This document shows, one piece after another, positions 49,430 to 61,425 of a stretch of DNA of 64,000 bases. The translations under genes and the position numbers were made by a program. The DNA lies in contig NC_045130.1 in the NCBI RefSeq assembly GCF_007655135.1, forward strand, positions 14,012,001 through 14,076,000, read 5' to 3'. The stretch comes from Punica granatum. Taxonomy: Eukaryota > Streptophyta > Magnoliopsida > Myrtales > Lythraceae. The notes under the pieces are model-generated. The model had not been told where the DNA came from, searched no databases, and was given only the letters and a program-made list of their open reading frames with translations. Within the stretch, counting starts at the first letter, position 1. Each line of letters begins with the position of its first letter.

Positions 49430-50837
49430 CCCGAGATGGAGTTTCTTATCGGGATGAGAATAGAAATTTCCACTCTCCAACATATTGGGAGGGAAGAAAT
49501 TGCGGGAAGCCAACCCCTGAATCGCATTCATCTCCTGGCCCGGAACCATGTTCGCATGCTCCATCCTCTCTATCTCAGCTATCTGTTTGTCCGTGGTGAT
49601 TCAAGAAAAGTCTGATTAGATAATCCAAAATATGTAAAAAAAAACAAATTACGGTGTATGCATGGTATCATTAAGCGAATTTCATATATACATATATAGA
49701 GAGTATAGTAGAAATCTCATATGTATATATTCAGATTTTATCGAGAACATATTGCAGCTACACACACAAATACGAGTTTTTACATACCTTGGTGCAAAGG
49801 TACACAGTTTCATTTTCCATCTCAATCTCCTGTGAAACAAATTATGAACAGATGAACAAGCTCTTGCTATAATGGAGATGGTGATGGAGCGTTTGCAAGA
49901 TTAAGATACACAAAGAGAGAAGAAAGAGACATTGGATATATATATATAATACACACACACACATATATATATGATTACTTACCTTTTTTCTGCGAGTCCT
50001 CAATCTCAGCAAGCAGCATTTCATGCTGTTCGACATGGATGAAAACAAATCAGGAGTTGTCCAAGTAAGAGTAAAAATAGATGAACTACTAAAAGTAAAA
50101 TTAAAAACAGGAATATCTATCGAAATTATGATGTTGTGAAAACTATATAGTAAATAATTACATTAGGGGATTGCACTAAAAAAAAAGATCATATAAGGGT
50201 TGCCTTCTTGGACCTAATTCTGGTGATTCCGCGCTCGAGCCTGTTCTCGAGCTGCTTCAGTTCCTTCACGGAAAGGGCACTCAAAGAATCTCCCATCAAA
50301 TGCCTGCCATGCATAATATGCACTATATAATCAGCACAAAGCCGGATCGCGTAATGTTTTATGATAACTTATTGACGTACAATATTACTGTTTGTAGAAC
50401 TTCATTCTTTGTAAGTAGTGCATACATAGTATAGTTCTACTGTGATATTGTTTGCCGAATTTGTCGATTTCAAGGAAAGTGGAAAAATCTTTGGGAAAGT
50501 AATTTATCTGTTACAGCATCTGTATCTGCTGCCTCAGCTTGGCTGATTCTTGTTGATAATACTGCATATATACAAAAAGATAAATTAGAGATATGTCATA
50601 TACATTGTGCATGGAAGGAACTGCACAAAATATATAAATCAGTTACTTATAAGAAAAAATGTGCAAATCTAGAGAAGGAACGACGAAATCTGCTGCTTGT
50701 TTTCGATCTTTTGTAATAACTAGATCAGACAACTGCCACACGTACATATTACCTGAGCATTGATCTCTGTAATAGAAGTCGTGTTCAAACTGTCTGAGCT
50801 AGCCTTCTTATACCTCTCTATAGTTGTCTTGATGCTG
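49430..50837 (-). pseudogene. AGL11/SEEDSTICK-type K-box pseudogene, copy E
   Basis: Exons in transcript order: 50753-50837, 50508-50561, 50204-50303, 49983-50025, 49788-49829 and 49430-49582. It shares with copy A the eight-base deletion and lost donor in exon 3 and the GC donor after the K-box exon. In addition the 14-codon exon has an extra base (43 bp, a seventh T on the plus strand), shifting the frame. The last exon acceptor is intact, unlike in A. There is no MADS-domain exon. Confidence 0.85.
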
Positions 50838-50845
50838 CTAACCGA

Positions 50846-51920
50846 TATGTAAGACCGGGATATCTTGGAGTATGTTACGGTCTCGAAGATTTCGATATCT
50901 ACTCGTATTGTGATTGTCATTTTAATTCACCAATGGTGCTTCCATTATTCACTATCTACACCAAAGATCTTTATATCAGATGAGAATATCCCTGCTTTAG
51001 TGCTCTGTACTTAAAACTCAGAATGTGTGCATATGTATGTATATGTGTATGCATCTGCATTTGTTTTAGTAGGAGGCTCGGGAGAGACTGACATAAAATG
51101 AAAATGGTCGAGTATACCTCTTAAGCTAGCATCGCATGTTGGAAATACTAGATTAAATGTATTTTGTATGTTCTAGAATTGCATATTCCAAAACAAGTAC
51201 AATACGATGTCCTTATCGTTTGGTCGATGGAAAAATTGAGACAAAATAAACTTCATACATATAAACTCACGCTGTACTCCATCGAAAATAATTATCGTGC
51301 GCCATGCAATATTCCCCAATAGCTCTTTTAATAATTCATATTGAATCTAATAAAGGCTTTCCCTAAACTACATGTATCTTGATGAAATTTTACTATTATT
51401 TTCTCAGAAAGTCCGTTGGTCCCCTCTAAACTGTAAGATCAGTACTGACCCCACTCTCTAGTATTGATATGATAGAAATGTCCTTGGGAAGAGATAGTAT
51501 GCGTAGAAGTCGGATCTATGTCTCATGTGAGAGAAGTATTCTCCTGCTTAGCTTCATTGATTCAAACCCAAACTTCGAAAAAGAAAGAATATGTGCAGAG
51601 AGAGGACATTGACTGCCATTATCTGTTGACTAGATGCCACGATGGGTTTCAATTCAACTTTCGAGAGGGAGTGAGGAACTTTCACAGAAGAATGGCAAGC
51701 AAAGGGCTAAGAGACATCAAAGCTAAATTTGGAAAGTGAAACGTTGGGGAGGAGATGGCAAGGGGATGGGTAGACAAATTAAATCAGCAGAAAGTAGGGA
51801 AACCCCGAAAGCAATTAACGTAAAGGAGAGGAAGACTGAACTGATCAATCAACTGAACATAACAAATAATAATATAGGCTTGTTAGGTTTGCTTGTTTCG
51901 GATTTAGCAGCCTGTCATGA
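50846..51920. other. AIG1 3' tail junction and K-box upstream region, copy E
   Basis: The AIG1 tail (TGTAAGACCGGGATATC) abuts K-box exon 2 as in unit A. K-box upstream sequence follows from about 51018. It is broken at 51920 by element 3 and resumes at 54609. Confidence 0.7.
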
Positions 51921-52071
51921 TGTCACGACCCGAAATTTCAGTAGAGTTTCCCCTATGTTTTCTCGATATCCATTATCACATAAACAATTTATTCATAACA
52001 TGTTTTCCACCTCCCAAACAGTTAACCAATTCAGCAAGCTATACTAAAAGCATATAACCAATTCAGCAGGT

Positions 52072-52117
<46 letters not shown>

Positions 52118-53098
52118 CTCTCAAGAGAGTATTTTCCACAACCCTATCACTAACCCAACTATACAAAAGTTTCAAGTCGTAACTTAATCATAACATTCTA
52201 CAAGAACTTACTACTTATACTAGGAGTGGGCCCTACTGCAAAAAGATCCTCCGCACTTATCCCCGTTGTCCAAAAAGATATCCTGTGCGGTTAGTCTGGT
52301 TCCTAGCTCATCTGGGAAAAAAAATTATATATATATATATATATATATGCAGGGGGTGAGCTGCATCTCAGTGAGTATTAAATTCCACAATAAAATGAAG
52401 TATTAATCTTATTTATGCATTCACAACACGGTTATAGTAATATCATCTATTTTAAAACTTCTAGTGGTATATGTATCTACTTTCCAACCTGAAACATTTC
52501 TCTTATCGACCCATTTAATATCACATACTTCAAACAATCATTCTAAGCAACAAGCAATAGTAGCCATAGGGTCGCAATCCTTTCGACAGAGTTACACGGT
52601 ACCGTAACCCCGCACTCATATCCACAAACTCCTCATTTCATTTCTCATAAGCGGGGGCTGCCTATTATCCTCCGACAGTAGGAGTCTAGGCGTCCATTTT
52701 GTATCCCGCCGGATCAGCGGTCTAGGCGTCCATTTTTGTATCCCGCCGGATCAGCGGTCTAGGCGTCCATTTTTGTATCCCGCCGGATCAGCGGTCTAGG
52801 CGTCCATTTTTATATCCCGCCGGATCAGCGGTCCCATGGCTACAAACAATAATTTAACTACATCGCAATCAACCGAATTCATTTATAATAACTCCTTGAA
52901 ATCCTGTTACTATCCTCATTCAACTTATTTCAATCAAGCAATCATTTATATAATTAGTTCAAGATTTAGTTTCATTCTATAGTGGAAAAAAAAACTCACA
53001 AAGAACCCCAAAATGATAACTCAATGAGTCGAGTCTTCCGGGTGTATAGTCTCGGTCTCCTCCGCCCCTATAAATTGTAAACATGGTTAGAATATCAA

Positions 53099-53139
<41 letters not shown>

Positions 53140-54297
53140 TATATATTTCCAACTTAATCTATCCATGAAATTTTCATGATGAACTTCAACTCAATGAAGA
53201 TCATCCACATCAACTTCATGACATCAGTTATGAAGTAACCCCCACTCATTATAACTGAAATTTCAAATCAGTTATCTTACACGATGTAATAGGAAATAAA
53301 ACCAACATCGATAACTCTAAGTGTCCGTCAATTTCGCCTAATGAATTTACGAACCCATCTCATCCTTTAAGCAAGTTTATATCTTACCATTTATCTCGAA
53401 AATAATTGAAGTGATTCCATGAAAAATAAATCGAATATAGGCCACTCAAACAGTGAGAATAAATCTAGAACTTAAAGACTAGAAAAATAGTTTTCATGCT
53501 TGGGTAATAATCAACCAACAACCCCATAATTTCAACCAATTGAGAGAAAAATGCTAAGAACTCTAAACCATTATGTAAACCATTATATACAAGGACCAAC
53601 ATTACCGCCAAAATCTGAAAGAAAAATGTTAATCTCAGCCATGTCATTAACCCCACATTACCATCTTGCATATCAGTTATTTAAAATCACCAGAAACATG
53701 GCACATTCAACTCATCGCCATGGAATTCACAACAAAACTCATTTCATCTCACTTGTCACCAATATTACTCTCCATTTCTTCATGAATAAATTCTATACTC
53801 AAACTACCTTAAAACATTTCTTTGTATAATTCTTCATTTTAACTAATTAATTTCAGCTAGTGACAGGGTAATTAAGTGAATCTAATAGGAAATAAAACTA
53901 ATACCAACACTCTAAGTAATTGATAAGTGCTCTTAATTACTTCATGAATACAAATTCCAGATTTCAACTTACCGAAATAATTATAAAACACTCAAGCAAA
54001 ACAGCAACAGCAAGCTAAATGCCTCGACAGAATTCAACTCCCAAAATGCCAAATCGAACTATCAATCCAATTTATTCAACTTACCACTCAAAACAGATTT
54101 CTACTTGCTAATTCTAAAGAAATAGTTAACGCTAAACGAATTGAAGACATAACCAAACTGGAGAGATAAATTTCAGCTATACATACCCAAACTTTGTCAA
54201 TATTCAACCAAAAATGCAAGATTAGACCCTTCCTTATGAGATGACTTCCTATCTCGATAGTTCTCCCTCTCTCTATCGTTGTTCTTCCTTTGTTCTC

Positions 54298-54334
<37 letters not shown>

Positions 54335-54603
54335 GTTTTCTTCTTCGACCATACCAGCAGGAAACAGAGCAGCAGAAAACAGAGCAACAAAAGAAACAAA
54401 AAGAAAAGAAAAAGAAGAAGTCAATGGCGGTGGGAAAAAAGGGGTTGCTGTGGGGGAAGAAGGTTGGACCACGTGGGGTCCATGCCAATTCCTTCCTTTT
54501 TTTATTTAAAAAATTCTCCAGCCACAAAATTTAGTATGTAATATGCATATGTATATATATATGTATATATATGCATGTCTTAGAAAATAACCCGTGTCTC
54601 ACA
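51921..54603 (+). mobile_element. TGTCAC-family element 3 (2683 bp)
   Basis: It starts TGTCACGACCCGAAATTT and ends GTGTCTCACA, with a perfect target duplication CATGA (51916-51920, 54604-54608). The empty site is CTTGTCATGATCGATCGATG in other units. It contains several (TA)n tracts, a minisatellite, a CT tract (54300-54331), AGTCAATGGCGGTGGG and a CCACGTGGGGTCC block near 54469. No retrotransposon proteins are seen. Confidence 0.82.
52684..52835 (+). repeat. 37-bp minisatellite inside element 3
   Basis: Four units of about 37 bases with core TATCCCGCCGGATCAGCGG. It is homologous to the 39-bp arrays of elements 1 and 2, but the period and spacer differ. Confidence 0.85.
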
Positions 54604-54608
54604 CATGA

Positions 54609-55072
54609 TCGATCGATGAGGTTTCTTTTCGGCAAAACTCGGCACTGCCAGGAGTTATCATCAGATATCATATATATCGATTGGTCTGAAACCATTTCAC
54701 TCAAATCTCAAATTAATCAAGATGAAGCAAAAAAGGGGTATCACCATGACGTATATACATTAATAAGGATCTCTCATGCCAGAAAGCTGCGATATCATCT
54801 ACTAGTAAAACTTTGGGTCCTAATAATTAATGTACCAATGATATAAAAGATGGTCTTATCTATTAACCGAAAAGGAGAAGTAGCAACTGCCTGCTCGTCT
54901 CGAGACGAGTTTAATTTCAAGCAATTGTCGACCGCCATTGATTATGCACTAAACATATATTACAAAAGTTCTTCTTCTCTAACCCTTCGCCTCCCCTTTC
55001 TCTCTATCAAAACGGAGGGTAAGAGTGCACTTAATACATCTCCAGAAAGGCTAATGGAAAAAGTCATTTTGA

Positions 55073-55111
<39 letters not shown>

Positions 55112-56090
55112 TGCTTTCATTATTCACAATCTAATACATCATATGAGAATATTCATGCTCTAATAGTCTGCATTTGGACGAACGGACCGTAATGATCTAT
55201 CTCCGTCCCAATCAACATGCGCGCATTAATCCTTTGTTATATTCGATCTCGACTTCCATTCTTTCTTAGAATCTCAATCCATAAACATAGAATAAGCTCC
55301 CATATATAGTTCACTCGCCGGTAGTTCGTGTACAAAATGCACACCGACACCGACAGAGGGTTCTACATTGTTCAATAGGGTTCATTGCTTCTTTAATAGT
55401 TTAATTACACACTCAAAGGCCACACACTCACCGGCTTGATTGAACAAATATTATTATTAGTTAGTACCATATACGTATGTAATTTGCCCACAAAGAGATG
55501 CCTTCTTCCGGTATGAGCTCAGGGAACTTCTATCTGCCTAATTACCGAAATGCGTACATTTTATTCTTGAATCGAGATCAATACATGCTTTACATAACAT
55601 CTTGTACGTTGAACATGAATTAATACCGGCAGTACCATCCATATCCCAATACGATATGATGATCCACCGTCACAAACAAAAATGTTCATTTGATATAAAA
55701 AATGGTTGATTCATACAGTTTAGTACTTATTCCCCTTAAATAAGATATTGGATTCGAGTCTTGCGTATGAGAGTTTTACCTCTCACTGGATCAATCCAGT
55801 TCTAACTAAATTAGTAGAATCATTAGACTTCCGAATACTAAATTTAGTTACATACAAAAAAGAAAAGATAAAAAAAGAAAGTTCATATGGTTTTGGAGAA
55901 ATTCCACTTCAGTATTTTTATTTTTTTTTTGGAACTCTGCCCCAGCTCTCTCTCTCTCTCTCTCTCTCTCATCCTCTGGAGATCCGCCTCTGCACTCACC
56001 AATACTCGCAGCCACCGCCACTGCCGCCTCCCTCCCTTCACCTTACCATAGCCCCGACCACTACCTGCGTTGCGTTTCTCTAGGGTTCTA
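54609..56090. other. Rest of K-box upstream region E, then AIG1-F upstream flank
   Basis: The K-box upstream sequence continues to about 55110, ending in a GA tract (55079-55105). AIG1 downstream-like fragments then follow to about 55790, before the GC-rich AIG1-F upstream region with a CT tract at 55945-55970. No gene is found. Confidence 0.55.
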
Positions 56091-56099
56091 GGTTAGGCC

Positions 56100-57032
56100 A
56101 TGGCCATGGCGTCTCCCAGTCCTGATGAGGATGTGCCGAGAGTCCAAATCAGTACTGAGTGGGAAGTTCTTGAAGCCTTTCATCAAGGTCTATGCCCCTC
56201 CAAGTCCTGTGGCAGGCAGGCAGTCGAGCAGCGAAATCGGGAGAGGCAGGTAGAAGCTTAGAGAGAGAAGAGAGAGAGTGCTGGAATGAAAGTGGCTGAG
56301 ATGGTTGGTCTGAAGCCGATAGCGTAGGAGGCGGACACCGGCAAACTGGAATTTGTCTGGATAGAACTATCGATCCGTACCGTAACCGGGATGGAGTTTC
56401 TTGTCGGGGTCGGGGTGAGATGGGAGTAGGAATTCCTTCCCGCCCTCAGCTCCGGTAGCAGCATTCATTCCGAAAATGCCTTCCTTACCTTCTGCTGACG
56501 ACCGAATCCGATTCATTCCTCTATCTGAAGTGATCCTCCTTCGTCTTCTTAACGGACGAGCAAGGAAGCGAATTTCTCCTTCCTTGTCTGATTACCTTAC
56601 TTACGGTGGCTGAATTGCCGTTGATTCTTCTCTATAAGTGCTCTTCGTGCAACCGTTAACAATCGATCGAGCTTCTCTTCTTTCACTGGTAGTAGCTGAT
56701 CGATCTTCTTATCTTATTGATGTCAGTGCTGCAAGATTGTTAGTGATGGTGTTCTGTTTATGCTCTAGAGACGAATTTCAGTACCTTTCGTGTTGTTTGC
56801 TTGATAAGTCTTTCGAAATCCTGTGCTTAACTCCAAAGCTCGAATCTTTTGTTCTTGTTTGACAAACTACTGTGCAAAGGTTTTATTTTCGAAACTAGAT
56901 TTCCCGATATAAGGCCTAGGAGACTGGTAAAAGTCGGAACTTTATCTAGTTAGATTAGATGTGAGATTTGTTCATAGTCGGTATTGATGTTGAGGGTATT
57001 CTGTTTGACTTGCGATTATATCTGTCTTGCAG
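56100..57032 (+). promoter_or_regulatory. AIG1-F leader with upstream ORF
   Basis: The upstream ATG pair is at 56100/56106 (MASPSPDEDVPRVQIS). The ORF differs from A and E in the GA tract. The splice acceptor ends at 57032, 21 bases before the AIG1 start. Apart from the missing C homopolymer it is very close to the copy B leader. Confidence 0.5.
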
Positions 57033-57053
57033 TTGACGTGAATTGGTTTTTAC

Positions 57054-59101
57054 ATGATGGCTGGGATTGCAATAGATGATGATTGGGGGCTCACTTCCTC
57101 TTACGCTGGTGTTCGGACGCTGGTTCTAGTGGGCAGGACAGGTAATGGTAAAAGTGCCACCGGGAACACTATTCTTGGGAGGAGGGCTTTCAAGTCGGGG
57201 GTGACAAGCACCTGCGAGTTGCAGCAAAGTGTCTTGCCTGATGGCCAGATTGTCAATGTAATTGACACTCCCGGTAATGATCTTTTAACAAACTTCTGCA
57301 GAATGAGATATTTCATGGATATTGAGAGGTTCTTATCTAGGACATGTTTTGTAATTGCAGGGCTTTTCGATAGTTCTGCTGGAATCGGCAATGTTGGAAA
57401 AGAAATTGTCAGGTGTATTGATCTGGCCAAGGATGGGATCCATGCTGTGCTTTTGGTCTTCTCTGTTAGGACCCGCTTTTCGGAGGAGGAAGAAGCTGCC
57501 TTCAATACCCTGAGGACTTTGTTTGGAAACAAGATAGTCAACTACATGATTGTTGTGTTCACTGGTGGGGATGAACTTGAAGATAATGATGAAACTTTGG
57601 AAGATTACTTGGGTCATGAGTGCCCGCAGCCTTTGAAGGTGACCTCTACCTCTCTTTATGCAGTTAGATATTCATAGATCATTTAAAGTAAGTTGCAAAC
57701 TTTGAGTAATTACAACAGGTGGTTTGATTGATATGCCACCTGGGGATTCCAAATACTAAATATAGATTTATCAGATTGCTTTATCTCTGATGATGCTGTT
57801 AAGCACAATCCAGTTTCAAATCTCAACATTGACTGGGTATCTCTCTCTGGGATAGCTTTTGATGAGACTCACAGTTCTGTCTATGCTCATGGTTTACGTT
57901 GGCTAGAGAGATCGACTTGTTTTTAAATTTTAAGTATTTTGTAGTCTACTTTCACAAATTTTGTTGAACTATACTCGGTTTACTTCCAGTAAGATTGTCA
58001 CAGGTTGAGTTTAGTAAAAGCTTTTGAGCTGCCATTGTAAGATACAATGCAATAAAAATCACCAAGACGACATTGACCCTGAGCATCTTCCACTATTGCT
58101 GCTGCACACTGATATCTTGTAAAATATTTATCGAAGGACATTCTTACTCTCTGCGGGAACCGGCGGGTGCTTTTCGATAATAAGACGAAGGATCAGGGCA
58201 AGAAAACAGCCCAAGTTCAGGAGCTATTTTCCCTTGTTGATGCAGTGATAAACCAGAATGGCGGAAAGCCTTCTTCAGATGAGATGGTTGCCGAAATAAG
58301 GGTAAGTGGAGCATTTAAAACTTAAAGCAAGTAAAATTAATGCGATTGCACGAACAGTTTCCAAACTATGAGTGTTTGTTTGGCAGAAAGGAGCAAAGAA
58401 GCTCCAGGAGCAACAGGAGCAGGTACTGAAGTTTAAAGAAGAGATGCAAAAATCTTATAATGAGCAGCTGAAGCGAACTTCTGAGATGGTATATTTTAGC
58501 GTAAAGTTATATTTTTTATCACCAGATTGATTTTTTTTCCCCCCTTTTCTGTCTTTGTATTTCTTTGTCGTCATTGAAAAATTAAATGTTCTCCGCAGTG
58601 GCATTTCGGGCAATTATATTTCCAATATAGCGTACGTTTTTGCGGAGTCTGCAACAAACATGTTTGTTTTTTAATTTGGAAGCATGTTGGGTTTATGATC
58701 TATTGTGGTCTTCTAATCTTTTTTCCTCTAATTATGGATTTGTATAAGATGCGTACTAATGTTTCGAAGGCTGTGATTATCTGCCGTATTTCTCGTCTGC
58801 TATTTATGAGGAACATATCTGGACTTGTTGGACTGAACTGTTTGGTGTGATTGCTTACTTTTAGACTGAAACCATGCTGAGCGAGGAGACCAAGAGACTT
58901 GAGCAGAAGTTGGCAGAGGAGCAGGCCGCTCGTATGAGGGCTGAAGTGCAAGCACAGTTGGCTCAGGCGAAGTCAAAAGATGAGATTCGTGATCTCAGCG
59001 AGAGACTGCAGAGAGCCAGGAAGGAGACTGAAGAGGTCCGTGAGCGGACCAAACCAGAATCAATCGGGTCCAAACTAAAATCATCATGTGCCATTTTGTA
59101 A
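57054..59101 (+). CDS. AIG1/IAN-type GTPase, copy F (333 aa)
   Basis: The exons are 57054-57273, 57361-57638, 58137-58301, 58387-58488 and 58865-59101, with the same sizes as in copy B. Motifs: GRTGNGKSATGN, GVTSTCE, DTPG/LFD, FTGGDEL, RRVLFDNKTKD. Differences from B are few, for example GIGNVGKE for GIGDVGKE, GHECP for GRECP and EMVAEIR for EMFAEMR. The coiled-coil exon product (75 residues from the internal Met) is the same in B and F, ending SSCAIL. No lesion is seen. Together with B it forms the youngest pair. Confidence 0.9.
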
Positions 59102-60012
59102 GACCGGGATATCCTGGAGTATGTTACGGTCTCGAAGATTTCGATATCCACTTGTATTGTGATAGTAACCAATGGAGTACTCTTGTGATTCCTCGTGCCA
59201 TGTAAATGGAATTATGGCTTGCATTATTTGCATATCATTTTAATTCACTAATGGTGCTTCCATTATTCACTGACTACACCAAAGATCCGTATATCAGATG
59301 AGAATATCCCTGCTTTAGTGCTCTGTACTTAAAAAGAAATGATCCTAACAGGTCTAGTATGTACATGTAGTTAAAATGCGACCCTTTGTTCTAATTGAAC
59401 CCGACTTCCATTCTTTCTCAGAATCAATCCATAAACATAGAATAATCTCTCGTATATGTAGTTCATTCATCGGTGGTAGTACATACAAAATGCCCACAAA
59501 CACATAGCCTTACATATTGTCCAATTAGTCCGATGACCGTACTAATTCAGGAGTCGCAGGAAGTTTATAGGCTTCGGTGCAGCTTTAATTAAACACTCAA
59601 ACACCACACTAACCTTTCATTGAACAACTATTATTATAAATTATAACCATACGAACTTCGCGCACAAGAGATGCCTTTTTCCGGAATCAGCTCAGGGGAC
59701 TTCTACCTGCATAAACATGAAGGCACGTACATTTTATTCCAGAACCAAGTACCATACATGCTCTCATGTCATAACATCTTGTACGCTAAACCTGAATTAT
59801 TATCAGCACTTCCATGTCACAGTACAATACGATGATCCACCAGCGTATACTTGATGACACTTCTTATAATAAATACTCTGGTGGATCATAGTATTTTTTA
59901 TGACACTTTTTATCAAAAGTATGATGACCCACTGAACATTTAAAATACCTGACGAGATGCTATAGTTTCCATAGAATATCTAGACTAGTATGCATAGAAT
60001 TATTGATTCATA

Positions 60013-60264
60013 CCCGAGATGGAGTTTCTTATCAGGATGAGAGTAGGAATTCCCACCCTCCAACATATTGGGGGGGAAGAAATTGCGGGAAGCCAACACA
60101 TGAATCGCATTCATCTCCTGGCCCGGAACCATGTTTGCTTGCTCCATCCTCTCTATCTCAGCTATCTGTTGGACAGTGGTGATTCAAGCAAAAGTCTAAT
60201 TAGATTTTTCAAAACATGTAAAAAAACAAATTCCGGTCTATGCATGGCATCATTAAGCGAATTC

Positions 60265-60308
<44 letters not shown>

Positions 60309-61425
60309 TATAGTAGAAATCTCATATGTATATATTCAGATTTTATCAAGAGCATATTGCAGCTACGCACACATATACGACTTTTTACATACCTTGGTGC
60401 GAAGGTACACACTTTCATTTTCCATCTCAATCTCCTGTGAAACAAATTATGAACTGATGAAAGAGCTCTTGCTATAATGGAGATGGTGATGGAGCATTTG
60501 CAAGATTAAGACACAGAGAGAGGAAAGAGACATTGGATATATATATATATATGATTAAGTACCTTTTTCTGCAAGTACTCAATCTCACAAAGCAGCATTT
60601 CATGCTGTTCAACAAGGATGAAAACAAATCAGGAGTTGTCCAAGTAAGAGTAAAAATAGATGAACTACTAAAAGTAAAATTAAAAACAGGAATATCTATC
60701 CAAATTATGACGTTGTGAAAACTATATAGTAAATAATTACATTAGGGGATTGCACTAAAAAAAAAAGATTATGTTAGGGTTACCTTCTTGGACCTAATTC
60801 TGGTGATTCCGCGCTCGAGCCTGTTCTCTAGCTGCTTCAGTTCCTTCACAGAAAGGGCACTCAAAGAATCTCCCATCAAATGCCTGCCATGCATAATGTG
60901 CACTACATAATCAGCACAAAGCCAGGTCGCATAATGTTTTATGATACCTTATTGGCGTACAATATTTCTGTTTGTAGAACTTCATTCTTTGTACGTAGTG
61001 CATACATAGTATAGTTCTACTGTGATATTGTTTGCCGAATTTGTCGATTTCAAGGAAAGTGGAAAAATCTTTGGGAAAGTGATTTACCTGTTAGAGTTCT
61101 GCAGCATCTGTATCTGCTGCCTCAGCTTGGCTGATTCTTGTTGATAATACTACATATATACAAAAAGATAAATTAGAGATATGTCATATACATTGAGCAT
61201 GGAAGGAACTGCACAAAATATATAAATCAGTTCCTTATAGAAGAAAATATGCAAATCTAGAGAAGGAACAATGAAATTTGCTGCTTGTTTTCAATATTTT
61301 GTAATAACTAGATCAGACAACAGCCACAAGTAAATATTACCTGAGCATTGATCTCTATGACAGAAGTCGTGTTCGCACTGTCTGAGCTAGCCTTCTTATA
61401 CCTCTCTATAGTTGTCTTGATGCTG
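60013..61425 (-). CDS. AGL11/SEEDSTICK-type K-box gene, copy F (exons 2-7, no lesion seen)
   Basis: Exons in transcript order: 61341-61425, 61088-61149, 60784-60883, 60563-60604, 60393-60434 and 60013-60165. All have GT donors and AG acceptors, and the frame is continuous from [10 protein letters not shown] through [20 protein letters not shown], the K-box [42 protein letters not shown] and the AGL11-type end [20 protein letters not shown]. From family knowledge the intact protein would be a floral homeotic transcription factor for ovule and seed coat, with the K-box for dimerisation. The MADS (DNA-binding) exon is not present between 61426 and 64000. It could lie beyond the window; otherwise this is a truncated gene. 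After LHLG no stop follows, but a GGGTATGA donor-like site suggests a further small exon or a lost end. Confidence 0.7.
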
